DNA of 64,000 nucleotides from Haemonchus contortus (lineage: Eukaryota; Nematoda; Chromadorea; Rhabditida; Trichostrongylidae). The notes under the pieces were generated by a model. The model did not search any database, was not told where the DNA came from, and saw only the letters and a program-made list of their open reading frames with translations. Shown piece by piece: positions 14,101 through 34,623 of the stretch (position 1 is the stretch's first letter; every line of letters starts with the position of its first letter). The position numbers were made by a program, and so were the translations under genes. The stretch covers positions 37,573,505 through 37,637,504 of the forward strand of contig LS997567.1 of assembly GCA_000469685.2 (NCBI GenBank), given 5' to 3'.

Positions 14101-16700
14101 ATAACAGGGTGGTCCTCCTACAGCTACGGAACCAACTTTGATGTAATCTTTACTACCCAACATGTTGAACGAGACTTTGAGCAGCTCTTCATTGGGTTCA
14201 CACTTCAGCGTTTCCGCCTTTTTCGGAGCCTCTGAAGACGAAAGCTTTTCAGGAGACCATTTATTCAAATACTACTGTACAGCTTAGACAGTAAAAGTCA
14301 CATCGAAAGATAAAAGCCGAGATTCATTCAGAGTCGAACATCTAAGCTGTTTGATAAAATGGGATCCGAGCGCACTGCGTTTTGCCACGAAATTCGAAAG
14401 GGACGGAAACGACTCAAGGGAAATTTCCGAACTAGGCTCGGGTAGGGGTGTCAAGAAAGTGGGGCAATATCGACTCTTGACGGAGCATATGGTTTTGTAA
14501 TGTTTTCCACTTTGTTTTGGAAAAGCATCATCTCCAGAGCGTAGATGTCAGGTTTCAGTTGAGCTGGTGAAGCTTCTGGCAAGACAGCTGGACAAGTCGT
14601 GCAATGTTTTCGACACCGAGCTCGGATCCCCTTCTGAGAAGATGGGAGACTTGAGGAAAACCTAGCGTAAAAGCAAATTTCTAGAAAAGCTCACGCCTAT
14701 AGCTTTTTCCAAGTTTAACCAGCCTCTGTGGTGTCCATTCGGAGTCACTTTGAAGGCGCTCCGAATCTGTTCCCTACTAGTAACCTCCTGATATACTTCC
14801 AGCTTAGGTCGCAGAGATTATTTGCCGGGAGTGACTGGTCGCTTCGAGTGAGATTAACCTTGATAGCCCGCGTAGCCCTTATATAGGTGCTTGGACTTGG
14901 AACTCATTGCCCTTCTTCTGCAATGGTACTCGCAGAGTTAGCCCTTTTGAAGGTCCTCACACTGGTATACAGCCTTTACTAGTTGAGTAGAATTGCAGTT
15001 GGACTTCCCCTGTTTTAAGTATTTAAAAAGCTTGCAGCCTGGCACCCTGAAACCCCCTTCGACTTGCAGACGCATTTTACAAAACTCGATTCAAGAACTT
15101 TGACTTTGAACGGTAGTTTGTAAGAAACTATCCATCAACCCAAAATAATTACTTTCTGTGGCCCCATCACTTCTTCACGGCACCCCATTTCCTACTTGAG
15201 AGATAGCCCCTCAAGAAATCACTGTTCTGCAACCATTCTTTCAAGTAACTGCATTAGTAAATTTGAAGTTTCATTGTTTTGAGCTAACTGCTTGCAGTGT
15301 TGACAAAGGCTTATGCTGAATATTAAGCTATTTTTGGAATATTTAAGATAATTAAAATATTATCTGACGCTGAATGAGGACTTAATGACGATGATGACGC
15401 AACCTAATTAGATTATTCGTCCATTTCTGTTATTTATACATCTATCTATCCCCTTATGTATTTTTAGCTACTAAATATTATTCATTAGTTTTAATTTATT
15501 AGTGTAATTATTACATGTCACAGTCTATATTAGACTAATAACTATATATTCAGTTAACTTGCTTATCTAACCTTACAAAGATTACCATACATTGCAAAAA
15601 TAATGAACTTGAAATGAACCTAAATATAATAAATGTAAGGCTCATAATTTTTCCTTCATTATCGATTTTATTTAAAAATAAAACCTTCCCTCATAATTAA
15701 AAAATATGAAAGTCTGGAATTGACGCCCCGTGTGCAAGACTATGCTAAGACTATAGCATTAGCAAGATAAGTATGTGGTCCCTGTGATTTTTACTTTTAT
15801 AAGCCTATGTAAAATAGCTCAAAATATAATAATTATAAAACAAGTGCAGGAATAATACTGGGGCTTGCGAACCATTGAACTCAAATGAGCGCACTAGTCC
15901 ATTTCCCACGAGCACAGTACCCCTTGAACAAAACTTTCTAAAAGCAATTGAATAAATATTCTATTGTTATCATAACCAGGAATTATCATGAGAAACTAAT
16001 CCTGGAATGAAAAGAATTTGCTGCATTTGATTAAATCGCTGAGTGCTTCTTAGAACTCATATGACTAACCATGAAAGTTAAGGAATTTCATACCCCTAAG
16101 TGCAGACTTGCAAAAAGTTGCCATTCCAGACACCAAAAAACCCATCCAGCATTAGTTGATGCAAGAAGGAAAAAAACTGTCTATGCCCCTGAAAGTTATT
16201 CAAATAAGAGACTAAAGTTGTCGTTTCACGCCGTTTTAAAGTTCACGCCTTTAATGCTAGCCCCACCTCCGAATGGACGACATGCCGTGTCAGGTAACCG
16301 AGCCGCATAACCAGGGTCCCTTCAGGATAACACTGGGCAGAACCAAACTTTTTGACGTTGTTTATTGTGAAAATTTTGAAGAAAAATTACTCAAATCATT
16401 TTGAACGAACTTTAGCAAACATTTTTGCATTGTTACATTACATTATTATTTTTTGTTTTTTTTTTACATATTTACACTTTTTACACGACATTTTTACAAT
16501 GATTCAACTGAACCTACTACTCAAATCCTAATCAATAAACCAATGCTGTCCATAGTTTCATTTATCAGCGTCTGCACTCATACAGTATTCGAGCATCCAC
16601 TATTTTCTGGTTAGGACCCCATCTGGGGTGCGGACAATTGTCGTTAGGGCACATTTAAATTTCCTAGGGTTTCACACATCACTATTTTCTTTTACTACTT
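11161..16700. other. Repeat-rich region with undetermined coding relics
   Basis: There is no gene I can model. A nine- to ten-base C run lies at about 11901. Minus-strand segments at 14077-14268 (containing NEELLKVSFNMLG) and around 14680-14800 (containing EVTSREQIRSAFK) read like protein but are separated by stops. They may be a decayed gene or element. 15300-16050 is very AT-rich. The plus frames 12126-12503, 13828-14235 and 16071-16310 have no recognisable motif. Confidence 0.35.
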
Positions 16701-16904
16701 CTAACTAGCTGGAGTGGTGAATTCCACGATCTCTCCCTTCTTCATCATCTGAACTTGGGGTGAAGTCATGGTCATTCCGGAACCCACATATACGAAGGGA
16801 CTGAAAGTTGACGACAAAAGTGCAAGGGGAGGGGCATAACGAACAAGTTTCACTTACAGTAACATGTGAAAGTTGAAATAGGATTTATAAACAAAACTTT
16901 GAAC
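16701..16904 (-). CDS. Possible 3'-terminal exons of a minus-strand gene
   Basis: The minus-strand segment 16800-16701 follows a strong acceptor (AACTTTCAG) and is open for 33 codons to TAG. Its translation contains FVYVGSGMTMTSPQVQ and MMKKGEIVEF, with codon use (AAG, ATC, TTC, GTG) typical of a conserved nematode gene. An upstream exon, about 16904-16858, ends at a GTAAGT donor and joins in phase, giving SFVYKSYFNFHML before that segment. The upstream acceptor (AAGTTAG) is acceptable but weak. Earlier exons were not found. They could lie towards 22 kb, so this might be the far end of the small gene at 22.1-22.4 kb, though I have no joining exon. The family is not recognised. Confidence 0.45.
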
Positions 16905-17819
16905 CTAACTTACTTTTACCGACGTTCTCAGTGAAACTCGTACTGCATAATGAACACCAGTCCGTGGAAGGTGGGAATCTATCGAAGTACTAGAGAATGT
17001 CTTTGTTGAAAGTAATTTTTACTTTCATCAATCTTTCTAGAGTGTCCCTATGGAAGTAACATCATCGTCACTTTACCCTTACCGGTTTCGACAACATTAA
17101 GTAAGAAAAACAGTCACAGGTATGTCCCAATAACTCGAAAGATCTCGTCAGTAAGTAGTTCTTTCCAACCTGGCAATAGAACACACTTTGGTTACGCCGT
17201 TAATCAACCATTCCCCCCAAGTAAATGCGTGATGTGATTAGCATGATGTTAACGGCGACACAACTATGGTAAAGTAGTAGTACCAGTCACTTTGTCTATT
17301 TGTTCTAATTGTTTGTTCAATGACATGTAAATTTAGCAATAACTGCCTATGCTCCCTCTCAGACCATCAAAATTTCCCTGGCAGTTCATTCCTTCTATCG
17401 AGAACCATTCGAATTACTAGTATTTACTAGTTCCAGAGACATCACATTCAATTACTCAAAAGATTAGTCACAGTAATGAGGACTCTGTGGTAACCATCGA
17501 AGAAACAAGAGGAAGTGCCCTTATTTTTCTACTTCTAAGCGCCTTCATCCTGAATAAAGAAATGTAAAATATCCTACATTTCTGCTACATCGTTTTTCAT
17601 CATATCATATCCCTACTGCTATATTTATTTTGGCTTACATCTACATACAAACCTGCACAATTCAAAATCCTCGGAGGTCTAGAGAAAAACGAGGCCATTT
17701 GAGCTAAGAGATAAAGTCCCAACTAACTTTGAATAGATTTGGTAGACTTACCCTTATTTGGATATGTTTTTTCATAAACATATTTTTATTACTATTGATT
17801 TTAAATGAACACTTATAAA
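16905..17819. other. Non-coding stretch
   Basis: I see no coding segment that I can support. A donor-like site on the minus strand lies near 17750, but no open exon is attached to it. Confidence 0.45.
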
Positions 17820-17829
17820 GGTCGTAGCT

Positions 17830-18090
17830 TCGATCACTCCCGTCTGAGGTGTGCGCCCCGCACTCTACCTCCATTCAGAATCTTAGTGGCCGTATGAATG
17901 CGTATGTCTCCCGTACGATGTGAGGTGACCACCAAGGATCACATCAGTGCTTTCATCCGTCCCGACGAGACTGGCACCAGTTAACCATCCCGGAAGGTTG
18001 AAAGGCTTGGTTGGCCTGGGGGCTAACGATTCAGGATTCGAACCACGGGCCATCGTGTGGTGGTGCGCTGCTTTCCACAACACCCGTTAT
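17830..18090 (-). repeat. tRNA-derived SINE copy
   Basis: The minus strand carries a tRNA-like head with B box GGTTCGAATCC at 18034-18044 and an upstream A-box region near 18055-18080. The body follows, and a 3' block (GGCGCACACC...ACGGGAG on the minus strand) lies at 17830-17860. This block matches the tail of the copies at 37.5 and 40.4 kb. The central block around CAGTGCTTTCATC is shared with the copy at 19.8 kb. Confidence 0.7.
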
Positions 18091-19800
18091 TGTCTGGAAT
18101 ACATTATTTGAAAAAAGACTAGATAAACCCCATTGTTGGTTATAGGGTTTTCAGTTTACCCTGCACTTTTGAACATGTGAATCAAACGACAACAAAGATG
18201 TTTTGCTTCAAGCAGCTTGAGCGGCTTAACTCACCGCCCGAAGAAAACAGAGAATTTCTGGTTTCAAGACAAAACACGCTTTTAAAACAAGCTAATGACT
18301 GCCTTCATATAATAAGGATAAGATTATACAAAAGTTTGGGAGAACGTCGTTCTGCCGACCATATTCATTATACGTTTCATCGTAGGGCATTTCCTTTTTA
18401 AGCAATTTCCATAAATGACTCTAGAAAATGCACAGTTTATGGGATAGGTCAAAAATATATTAAGGGAGGCATTTTAAGTAAACTGAATTATGAGAAAAGG
18501 ACAATGTTATTATTATAAATATTCGGAACTAATTCGCTCTTTCCATCATCTACAATACCAAAGAGTGAAAATAAATCGTATATTCATTGAATGGTACAAT
18601 AGCCATTACCACTGCTTACCACCCATGATCAGAGTTTTTTACACTGATTTTTTGCAATGTATGCGCATGCCTCTCGATTGAATTCTTCCCTATTATTCCT
18701 CTCCTTCTTCTTCCCCACTTCGCAACGCTCTTCAAAAGGCTCTTGTTGTTGGGCCGGGGGGCAAAACGTTCAACGTTGGGCGGAGTCCGAACTTGCGTTC
18801 GTTCTTTGAGCAGCTTCGAGCTTACTCATCACATCGAACGGGTCACATGAACTTCTTCCCCTGATGAAGAGGATAATCACATGTCTGACTGGTCAAATCG
18901 TTTTTCATTTCTTATGTTTTCCTGAAAAATAGCCCAGAACTACCGGAATATAGCCCCGACTTCGTAGATCACTTAAGCAAATTGTTGTTTTGACGGTGTA
19001 CGACGGAATTATCAGAAACTTGGTTCTACAACATGTTTTTCCCCACAATCTCTGACAGGTGTTCCGCACTGCACACGGCTGTCTCGTTTTGTCACGTCAC
19101 GTCCTTTTTATGCTTCTGATTTTACTTCATCTAGCAATGAGTAAGGAAGTTTTAGTAAGCAGTTAATCTCTAAAGGCATGCTCTTTGGTTTGACCTAAAA
19201 ATATCCTTTTTTTAGAAATGAAATGAACGTTTTTGCGGCTTAAAATTCCATGCTTTGAAGATATCGTATCGAATGTTTTCGACGATTTGCGGTCGACTTG
19301 TTACTAGTTACAAGTTGAACCTATAGGTCACTCGATCACGTGATCGGGTATTCAGTGCCTTGTTCAGTGCATTTATACTATTCATCTTCAGGTTTTTTTC
19401 AAACATTCCTACATGGAAATACCAGATCTCTTCCCCCAGCTCAAATGAACCTTTACTCTTTGAAACTGCTACTTCTAGTGAAAAGCAGAGTTTTTTTTTT
19501 AATTTCAGCACCGACTTCCAGATTTGATGACCTACTAGCCTTCAGTAAAACTCTTGGCATTTTCAAAAACTTGTGAAGAAAATCTAGGGTTATGAGGTAG
19601 AACTGTCCGCCAAATGCCCTCGGGTGATCACAGGTTCCCAATAGAATTTACTGTTTAACTCACTCCATTTCTTCAATTGAACGAGAACCGCATTTTTTGG
19701 ACCCCACATCTTTCCAAAGGAGCTTACTGATATACGAGTTGATCAATACGGTGATCTGTTTGAAGTTCAGTTAAACGTTTTGTGGCGTTAATTCATCCTA
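18091..19800. other. Intergenic, only unassigned open frames
   Basis: Plus frames 18177-18401 and 18490-18681 and minus frame 19308-19511 are open but have no partner exons and no motif. I see nothing else. Confidence 0.4.
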
Positions 19801-20058
19801 TCGAAGGATGAGCCCCGCAATCGACTTACCACCAAAACCGTAGTGCCGCATTGGCTGCGCATCTGACCTATACAATGTCTGGCGGTAGCCAGCTGATGTA
19901 CAAGTCAGTGCTTTCATCCTCCTACGTTCCTGGTACCAACCAACGGACCCCGAATAGATGAGAGGCTTGGGGTGCCTAGACCTACATCGATTCGGAATTC
20001 GAACCCTGAACCATGCGTGCGTGAGAGCGCGCTACTTCCCACTACACCAACTCCACAT
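19801..20058 (-). repeat. tRNA-derived SINE copy (diverged)
   Basis: The minus strand has a tRNA-like head near 20010-20058 with a B box (GGTTCGAATTCC, one base longer than usual) at about 19992-20003, and a body sharing the CAGTGCTTTCATC block with the 17.8-kb copy. The 3' block at 19801-19827 resembles AAGTCGAATGCGGGGCGC of the 37.5-kb copy. It is more diverged than the others. Confidence 0.6.
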
Positions 20059-22101
20059 TGGTAGGCCACTCCCTCTTAAGATTTCACTGAAAGGATATGA
20101 TCGCGTATTACAGTATTACGAAATAAATCGTACTTGTTCCGAAACAATGATAGGGGTGGTTTTACTTTACCAAAATAGTAGTGCATGCCCTGGTATAGTA
20201 CTGCCCTTTGGCCAGCCATCGATATACTTTCCCCTTTACCAATTTGTCAGTAGACGTCATTGACTATTAGTCATGCTCAACCGTGTACCATGTCCTTATC
20301 TTTCTGTATATACTACTTATAAGTCTTCCCTAAAACAGTTTGGAAGCCAGCAATTTTGTAATCGATCATTTATTTCGATAGTATCTCAGAAACCAGTTAC
20401 AGTTACCAATTAACTACCCGCGTACAGTCTCAGATCAGCAACACAGAATGCAGCCGCCGTATCCAGTGCCAAATATGATTATCGATCGCTCGCGACCTTC
20501 TGCTAGTCCTCCTTTCTTCGAGGCACCTATCTCGATAATTAATTGAGAACGGTATTAATGAACTGACTTACTCATTCGTATTGAAATAACCCTTAAACTG
20601 TGGCCCTGTCGAACTTTCTGGCCCGTCAACAAGTACTTAAATTGATAAGGAAAGTTCGGATGCCTTTTCAAATATGCCGCCCAAAGTGGGGATTTGTTTA
20701 TCAGCGATTCTTGGGAGTGAAGCTCTCGCGTTCATTCAAAAAGGCAACAGCACTTTTGAAACACAACAGGAATCACCAGTGGTGTAGCTCCCACATCCTT
20801 AGGACCTCGAACGTTCTGCCACGATCCCCACCCCTTCACCCGCATTTAAAACTTTTCATCACTTTTCCTTAACTTTTGCACTTTTTACTCGTAAACAAGA
20901 GCTTCCTCGTATCATATCTGCTCATTCAGTAAACTATGGTCCGATTCCTGTGATCTCTGGTCTGATTTTCTCCGTTCAAAAGTTACCACCACGAACTTTC
21001 CATAAGCCCTCGCACCCATCAGCGACTGCAGATCAAGTGCTTCGCGACAGGACCATGGGAAATGTTCATGTTTGCTTTGTCAGTTTAGCTTATTCCTCTC
21101 ACATTTCAAATCCTTTTGCTCTCAAACTTGCAACATCAAATCAGTTCTTATGGGAAGTTTTTATGTAGTTCCACCTGGAAGTATACAAGCAAATCAACAA
21201 AAACAATTGGAACGGTTTGGCTGCTATTGAAATAAAGTTTCGGCAGAAACCCCAAAAGCGACAGTTTATCATGTTTAAGAGTTCTACTCCTTCGAACTTC
21301 AAACAGAATTTTTATTGCTGGAAATTTTTGTTCATCCGAGGCATGAGCAAAATATTTCGTCCCTCCAGTACAAATAATATGGGAAATCGCGTTATTCAAG
21401 TAAACCATGGGTAGTGTGCTTAGATTTCCTTTTGAAAATTGCAAAAGCTAATCATAGAGCATGCTACTGAGCTTTAAGAAAATAATAAACACTTCTGTGA
21501 TGTTCCGATATGTCTTATGATAACGCGCTCCAATCGAAACCGCAACTTTCTTGTAGAAGCGCTGCGATTTCGACTACGAGCTGAAAACAGGAGGAACTCG
21601 GTGGTGCTGCTGTATTCTCCGATATCTCTGAGAAAATATTTATATGAAGTAGTCTTCCGTTAAAGAAACGATAGTATGCTAAAGAGCTTTGTGATGATGC
21701 GCCAGGTCTTAGGTATTTCCCAATTTTTCCTTCAGAAAGAAGGAAGTATTCATGTTTTGCTTAATTCCTGATGTTTTTCCATGTAACATCTGTCTAGAAA
21801 CGAATACATATTTGAGACATTATAAATGATTAATGTTGATGCTTCAATTTATATATTCATTGCTTATGATCTCTATGATTGTAGAATGAGGCTGTAATGG
21901 ATGGATGAGTGCAGGGTGCATTTCTTTTCGATGAACCGTATATTCGATGATGCCAAGTTTTCCAGTTCAGTTTTTTTCGGCAAATTCTTGCCGTGACCGT
22001 TTCACTGTTGTTTTACCATGTTTACTTGTTATCGTTCACTGTTCATTGATGTACCTGTCCAAAGTTGTTCTCTCCTAACTTTATCGTAGAATTTCGGGCC
22101 C
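20059..22101. other. Intergenic, possible undetected exons
   Basis: No gene was modelled. The minus frame 21148-21444 (98 codons, containing KHDKLSLLGFLPKLYF) reads more like protein than its neighbours and could be an exon of a minus-strand gene, but I could not join it in phase to anything. Confidence 0.35.
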
Positions 22102-22447
22102 TTATCGACTTTTTTTCAAGCATTTAGCGCGAAAGAATTTGAGTCCTACACCGATAACTATCGTTTGCATCTGGGAGTGACTGATATTTTGTTTTTGGTA
22201 CCATTTATTACTGGTCCTGATTACTTCGGACTCTACTTTTCCTTTGCAAAGTTGCACGGGTTCTCGGACGCAGTATTTACTCAATAGACATTTGATTGAA
22301 TAAGCTTTTTTTTCTTTGACGCAATGATATGGTGAAATAACATCTGAAATATTCGAAATATTTAGTTGGAAACTTTCCAAAAACGTCAAAACCCCTTGAA
22401 TCATCAGAATTTGTTGCATTTTGCTTCGTCTGACGTTTAGGAACCAT
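22102..22447 (-). CDS. Small two-exon gene head-to-head with PKN
   Basis: Exon 1 (22447-22393) starts ATG and encodes MVPKRQTKQNATNSDDSR. A GT donor opens a 49-nt intron (22344-22392) ending AATATTTCAG. Exon 2 (22343-22102) completes the codon in phase and stays open for 79 residues to TAA. It contains VISPYHCVKEKKAYSIKCLL and a basic C terminus (KCLKKSR). The product would be about 98 aa, basic and cysteine-containing, with no signal peptide or membrane segment. A possible trans-splice acceptor (GTGCAG) lies just upstream of the ATG. The gene may have further exons, because an in-frame 39-nt GT..AG segment lies inside exon 2. The two start codons of this gene and the kinase gene are only 143 bp apart, which suggests a shared bidirectional promoter. 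The family is not recognised. Confidence 0.5.
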
Positions 22448-22590
22448 CTTTTTTCCTGCACCACTGAAGGCCACTGAAGAGCTAGCAGCCCCAAAACAAC
22501 TGTTCTGATATCGTCGCCCCCGACAGAACAATTATGCATACCATAACATGGTGTGTCACTAAATCTGATAATGTTCAAGGATTGTCAACT
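22448..22590. promoter_or_regulatory. Short divergent intergenic region
   Basis: These 143 bp separate the ATG of the minus-strand small gene from the ATG of the PKN gene. If both starts are right, the region must hold both trans-splice acceptors, and the outron or promoter of each gene would overlap the other gene. No TATA box or clear motif was identified. The inference rests on the two gene models. Confidence 0.35.
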
Positions 22591-32045
<9,455 letters not shown>

Positions 32046-33180
32046 GAGCTCGCTGTCTGATTGTCTCGCGTCTTTGTAATGATATTAATTAGCATGTTGA
32101 ACTTCCATTCCCAAAGCGGTTGATTTGTTTTCTTTTATCTTTTTCGTGTTGAAAGTGGACTATATTCAAGCAGGTTCACGGAAAGATCGTTTATTCCAGT
32201 TAGGCGAGAATAGCAGCAAGTGTGTAAGGATATTCCACTTACACGTATTGTTAAGAAACTTTGGGGACTTGGGGTATAGCTTTACTCGGCAGTTCATAAC
32301 TGGTAAACCGTTCCTGGTTAAGGATTTGTCCAGTGGAAAAAAATTTCACTATGGAGAGTGATCTATTGCTAATCTCGCTTAATGCAGAGTTTAAAGCAAT
32401 TATACTCGCGTTCTGACTGGTAGGAATCGCCCTTCATTTTTGCCTTTACATCTCATAAATGTTGCTCATCGATCTAGTTTATGCAATACTTATCGAATCC
32501 GGTCTAGTTGGAGTGACTAATGTAGTAAGTAGAGTTTTCGTGCTCTGTAAATGTGTAGTGTTTCGAGATAGCTTTCTGTTTTTCCTTTTTCTTTTTTTAA
32601 AAAATTTTTTCCTTTCATGTAATGTTTAAAGATTCGGGGTTATTAGCGCTGCGTCTATGTGCATTTCATATTAATTACATAACAAAATGTATCCTCGTGT
32701 TCTGGCGCAACATGTTTGGCTTTTAGTATCATGATGCCTTTACGCACACACACAATGTGAGTAATTATGTATGTATTACTGCTATAGGAATGTTTTTCGA
32801 GCTTCTTTTCATATTTAGGATTTAGGTGCTTTCGAGGGTGCTGCTGGAACACTACCGACAGAAACTGTTCCATCTTTTAACACATCCTTCCTTAGTGGCA
32901 CGGTTTATTTTTAAAAGCTCAGCTTCATCAATTGCGCAATATGGCTTTTTTATGTCTTTTTTTGCAATTCGTGTTCCGTATCTAATCGTTGGCAGGAAAT
33001 TCATTTGTTGGTTCCAGTAAATGGTTTTGGTATATTTGTATGGTTTTTTCTAGTTTCTTAAATATTTGCATAAAGTTTTTCTTTTCCACGTTTGGAATTG
33101 TCCCAGCGGTCAAATCATGAGCATAACTCTTCATCTTAATCTGATTCGTAGCTTATTTTGATATAGTTTTAATAAAAGGT
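32046..33180 (+). other. PKN 3' region and intergenic spacer
   Basis: These 1.1 kb follow the kinase stop codon. I see no coding exon. The first perfect AATAAA is at 33171-33176, so either the 3' UTR is long or a variant signal is used earlier. The frame 32125-32361 lies in this region without splice signals. Confidence 0.45.
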
Positions 33181-33184
33181 TCAG
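33171..33184 (+). promoter_or_regulatory. AATAAA next to a trans-splice-like acceptor
   Basis: AATAAA (33171-33176) is followed at once by GGTTCAG, whose AG (33183-33184) sits 5 nt before the ATG of the next gene. In nematodes an AG this close to a start codon is commonly a spliced-leader acceptor. The AATAAA could be the poly(A) signal of the upstream kinase gene. Confidence 0.5.
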
Positions 33185-33189
33185 ATAAT

Positions 33190-34623
33190 ATGTCAGATGA
33201 GAAGGATGAAGAGAATCCAGAGATGTTGACGAGTTCGGGGTTTTGGGTGAGTCCCTCAGTCAGTTATAGTCGATAGCTAGAAAAATCTATTAGATCGGGT
33301 GCTGTGGGAACTTACTTTACTTGCTGGTATTAGTCTAGATGTGGAGCTTCTTCTTTTGAACTTTTCATGGGCTTCGACCTTCTGTGAAGGCGCTATTTGT
33401 AGCACTTTTCGCAAGGTGGACCCGTTCAACAGTAGCAATCTTAGTCGGGTAAAACCTCTGATTCAGTTGTGTCTTCACCTAGAGGGCTAACTGGTGTTAT
33501 GGTTATTAATCGGAGGGGTATGCGGTCTTTTGAAGCCATTTCAGCACTGTAGGAGGTCTAGCGATCCCGTTTACTCCGTTGTTGAATTTTTAAGAATACA
33601 TTGAAAAGAATTTACCCTAACTTTTTTTTTGAGGCGCATTAGTACAGGAATGGATTCTCGCTATCATTTGGGAACATAGTTTAGACCTCAAAGTGATGTG
33701 CTAGCAAAATTAGTTTTTCTCCTGCTGATTTTTCCTTGCTAGTTGAGATGGGAGCTTCCCCTTTCTTATTCCTGACATTTTTTAATCTTCATATTTTGCT
33801 CAGTCTCATTCTTTTTGATAACAACCTTATTGTGTGATGTTCTTACCTTAGATTTTCAAAAATCCTGATCCCGGTTTTGGTGTTACTGCCGTTTCTATCG
33901 CTTCGAATTTTGTGTTGTCGAATATGTTTCTATATGGTATCACAGGGCGAGCCAGATTATCCTAGTAAGTCTCTCCTGCTACGAGTTTTTTTTTCGTGTT
34001 TTTTTTTGCTACAGGCGGTTTTTGCTTTTTCCTTTTTCCTAGGGTTTTCTTATTCTAATAATATCAAATTTCAATTGGAAATAGAAGCACGCTCATTTCT
34101 TTGAGTGGTGGTTTTTTCCTTGCCTTTTTTTTTTGAGAGTCTATCTTTCGAGTTTTTCTTTCAAGTCTCGCCTGGATAGATGAGTGTTAAAGCCTTGAAA
34201 AAGTCTTTTTGGGAATGTAAAAATCAGTTTAACAAGTAGAGTTTTCGACCATTAAGGCCTACTGCTGTATTTCCTGGAACAACTCAAGATCTATAGCTTT
34301 CGTTTTCAGCAAAGAAGTGTTTTTTTTATTCATCGATCGATACGAATCGTTTTTCATTTCAGCCTTCTAAGCATGGCCACTATACCATGCTCTGTTTTGT
34401 TGTGTGTTCGTGATTCGCGTAAAGATTTCGAGAAGTGGAAAGAGCTTAGAGTACTGAGACTCAGGGGTGTTCCGGACAGGTATACACATTAAGCGTTAAT
34501 CTTTTAAAATTTACCCTTTTCATATTTTTATTTCGGATTATTTTCAGGTTTATGCCGTACAAATGTAAATACGACTGGACGGAATACGAAAAAAATCTCC
34601 AAAATAGATCTGGAAGTAATTAG
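33190..34623 (+). CDS. Small membrane protein, four exons, unknown family
   Basis: Four phase-consistent exons (33190-33246, 33852-33964, 34363-34479, 34548-34623) encode 120 aa. The N terminus is acidic (MSDEKDEENPEMLTSSGFW). Two hydrophobic stretches follow, about residues 29-46 (GVTAVSIASNFVLSNMFL) and 58-72 (LLSMATIPCSVLLCV). The C-terminal half is charged (RDSRKDFEKWKEL, then RGVPDRFMPYKCKYDW). Donors and acceptors are canonical, and AATAAA signals follow the stop (about 34630 and 34696). The topology suggests a two-pass or hairpin membrane protein with a basic tail, perhaps mitochondrial or endoplasmic reticulum, but that is inference. I cannot name the family. It lies 1.14 kb downstream of the kinase gene on the same strand. 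Confidence 0.75.

Noticed and set aside
14640..14830. DnaJ-like domain on the minus strand
   Set aside because: EVTSREQIRSAFK recalls a J-domain helix, but the HPD motif and the rest are absent.
32125..32361. 78-codon ORF after the PKN stop as a separate gene
   Set aside because: No acceptor or trans-splice site precedes it, and codon use is unlike neighbouring exons.
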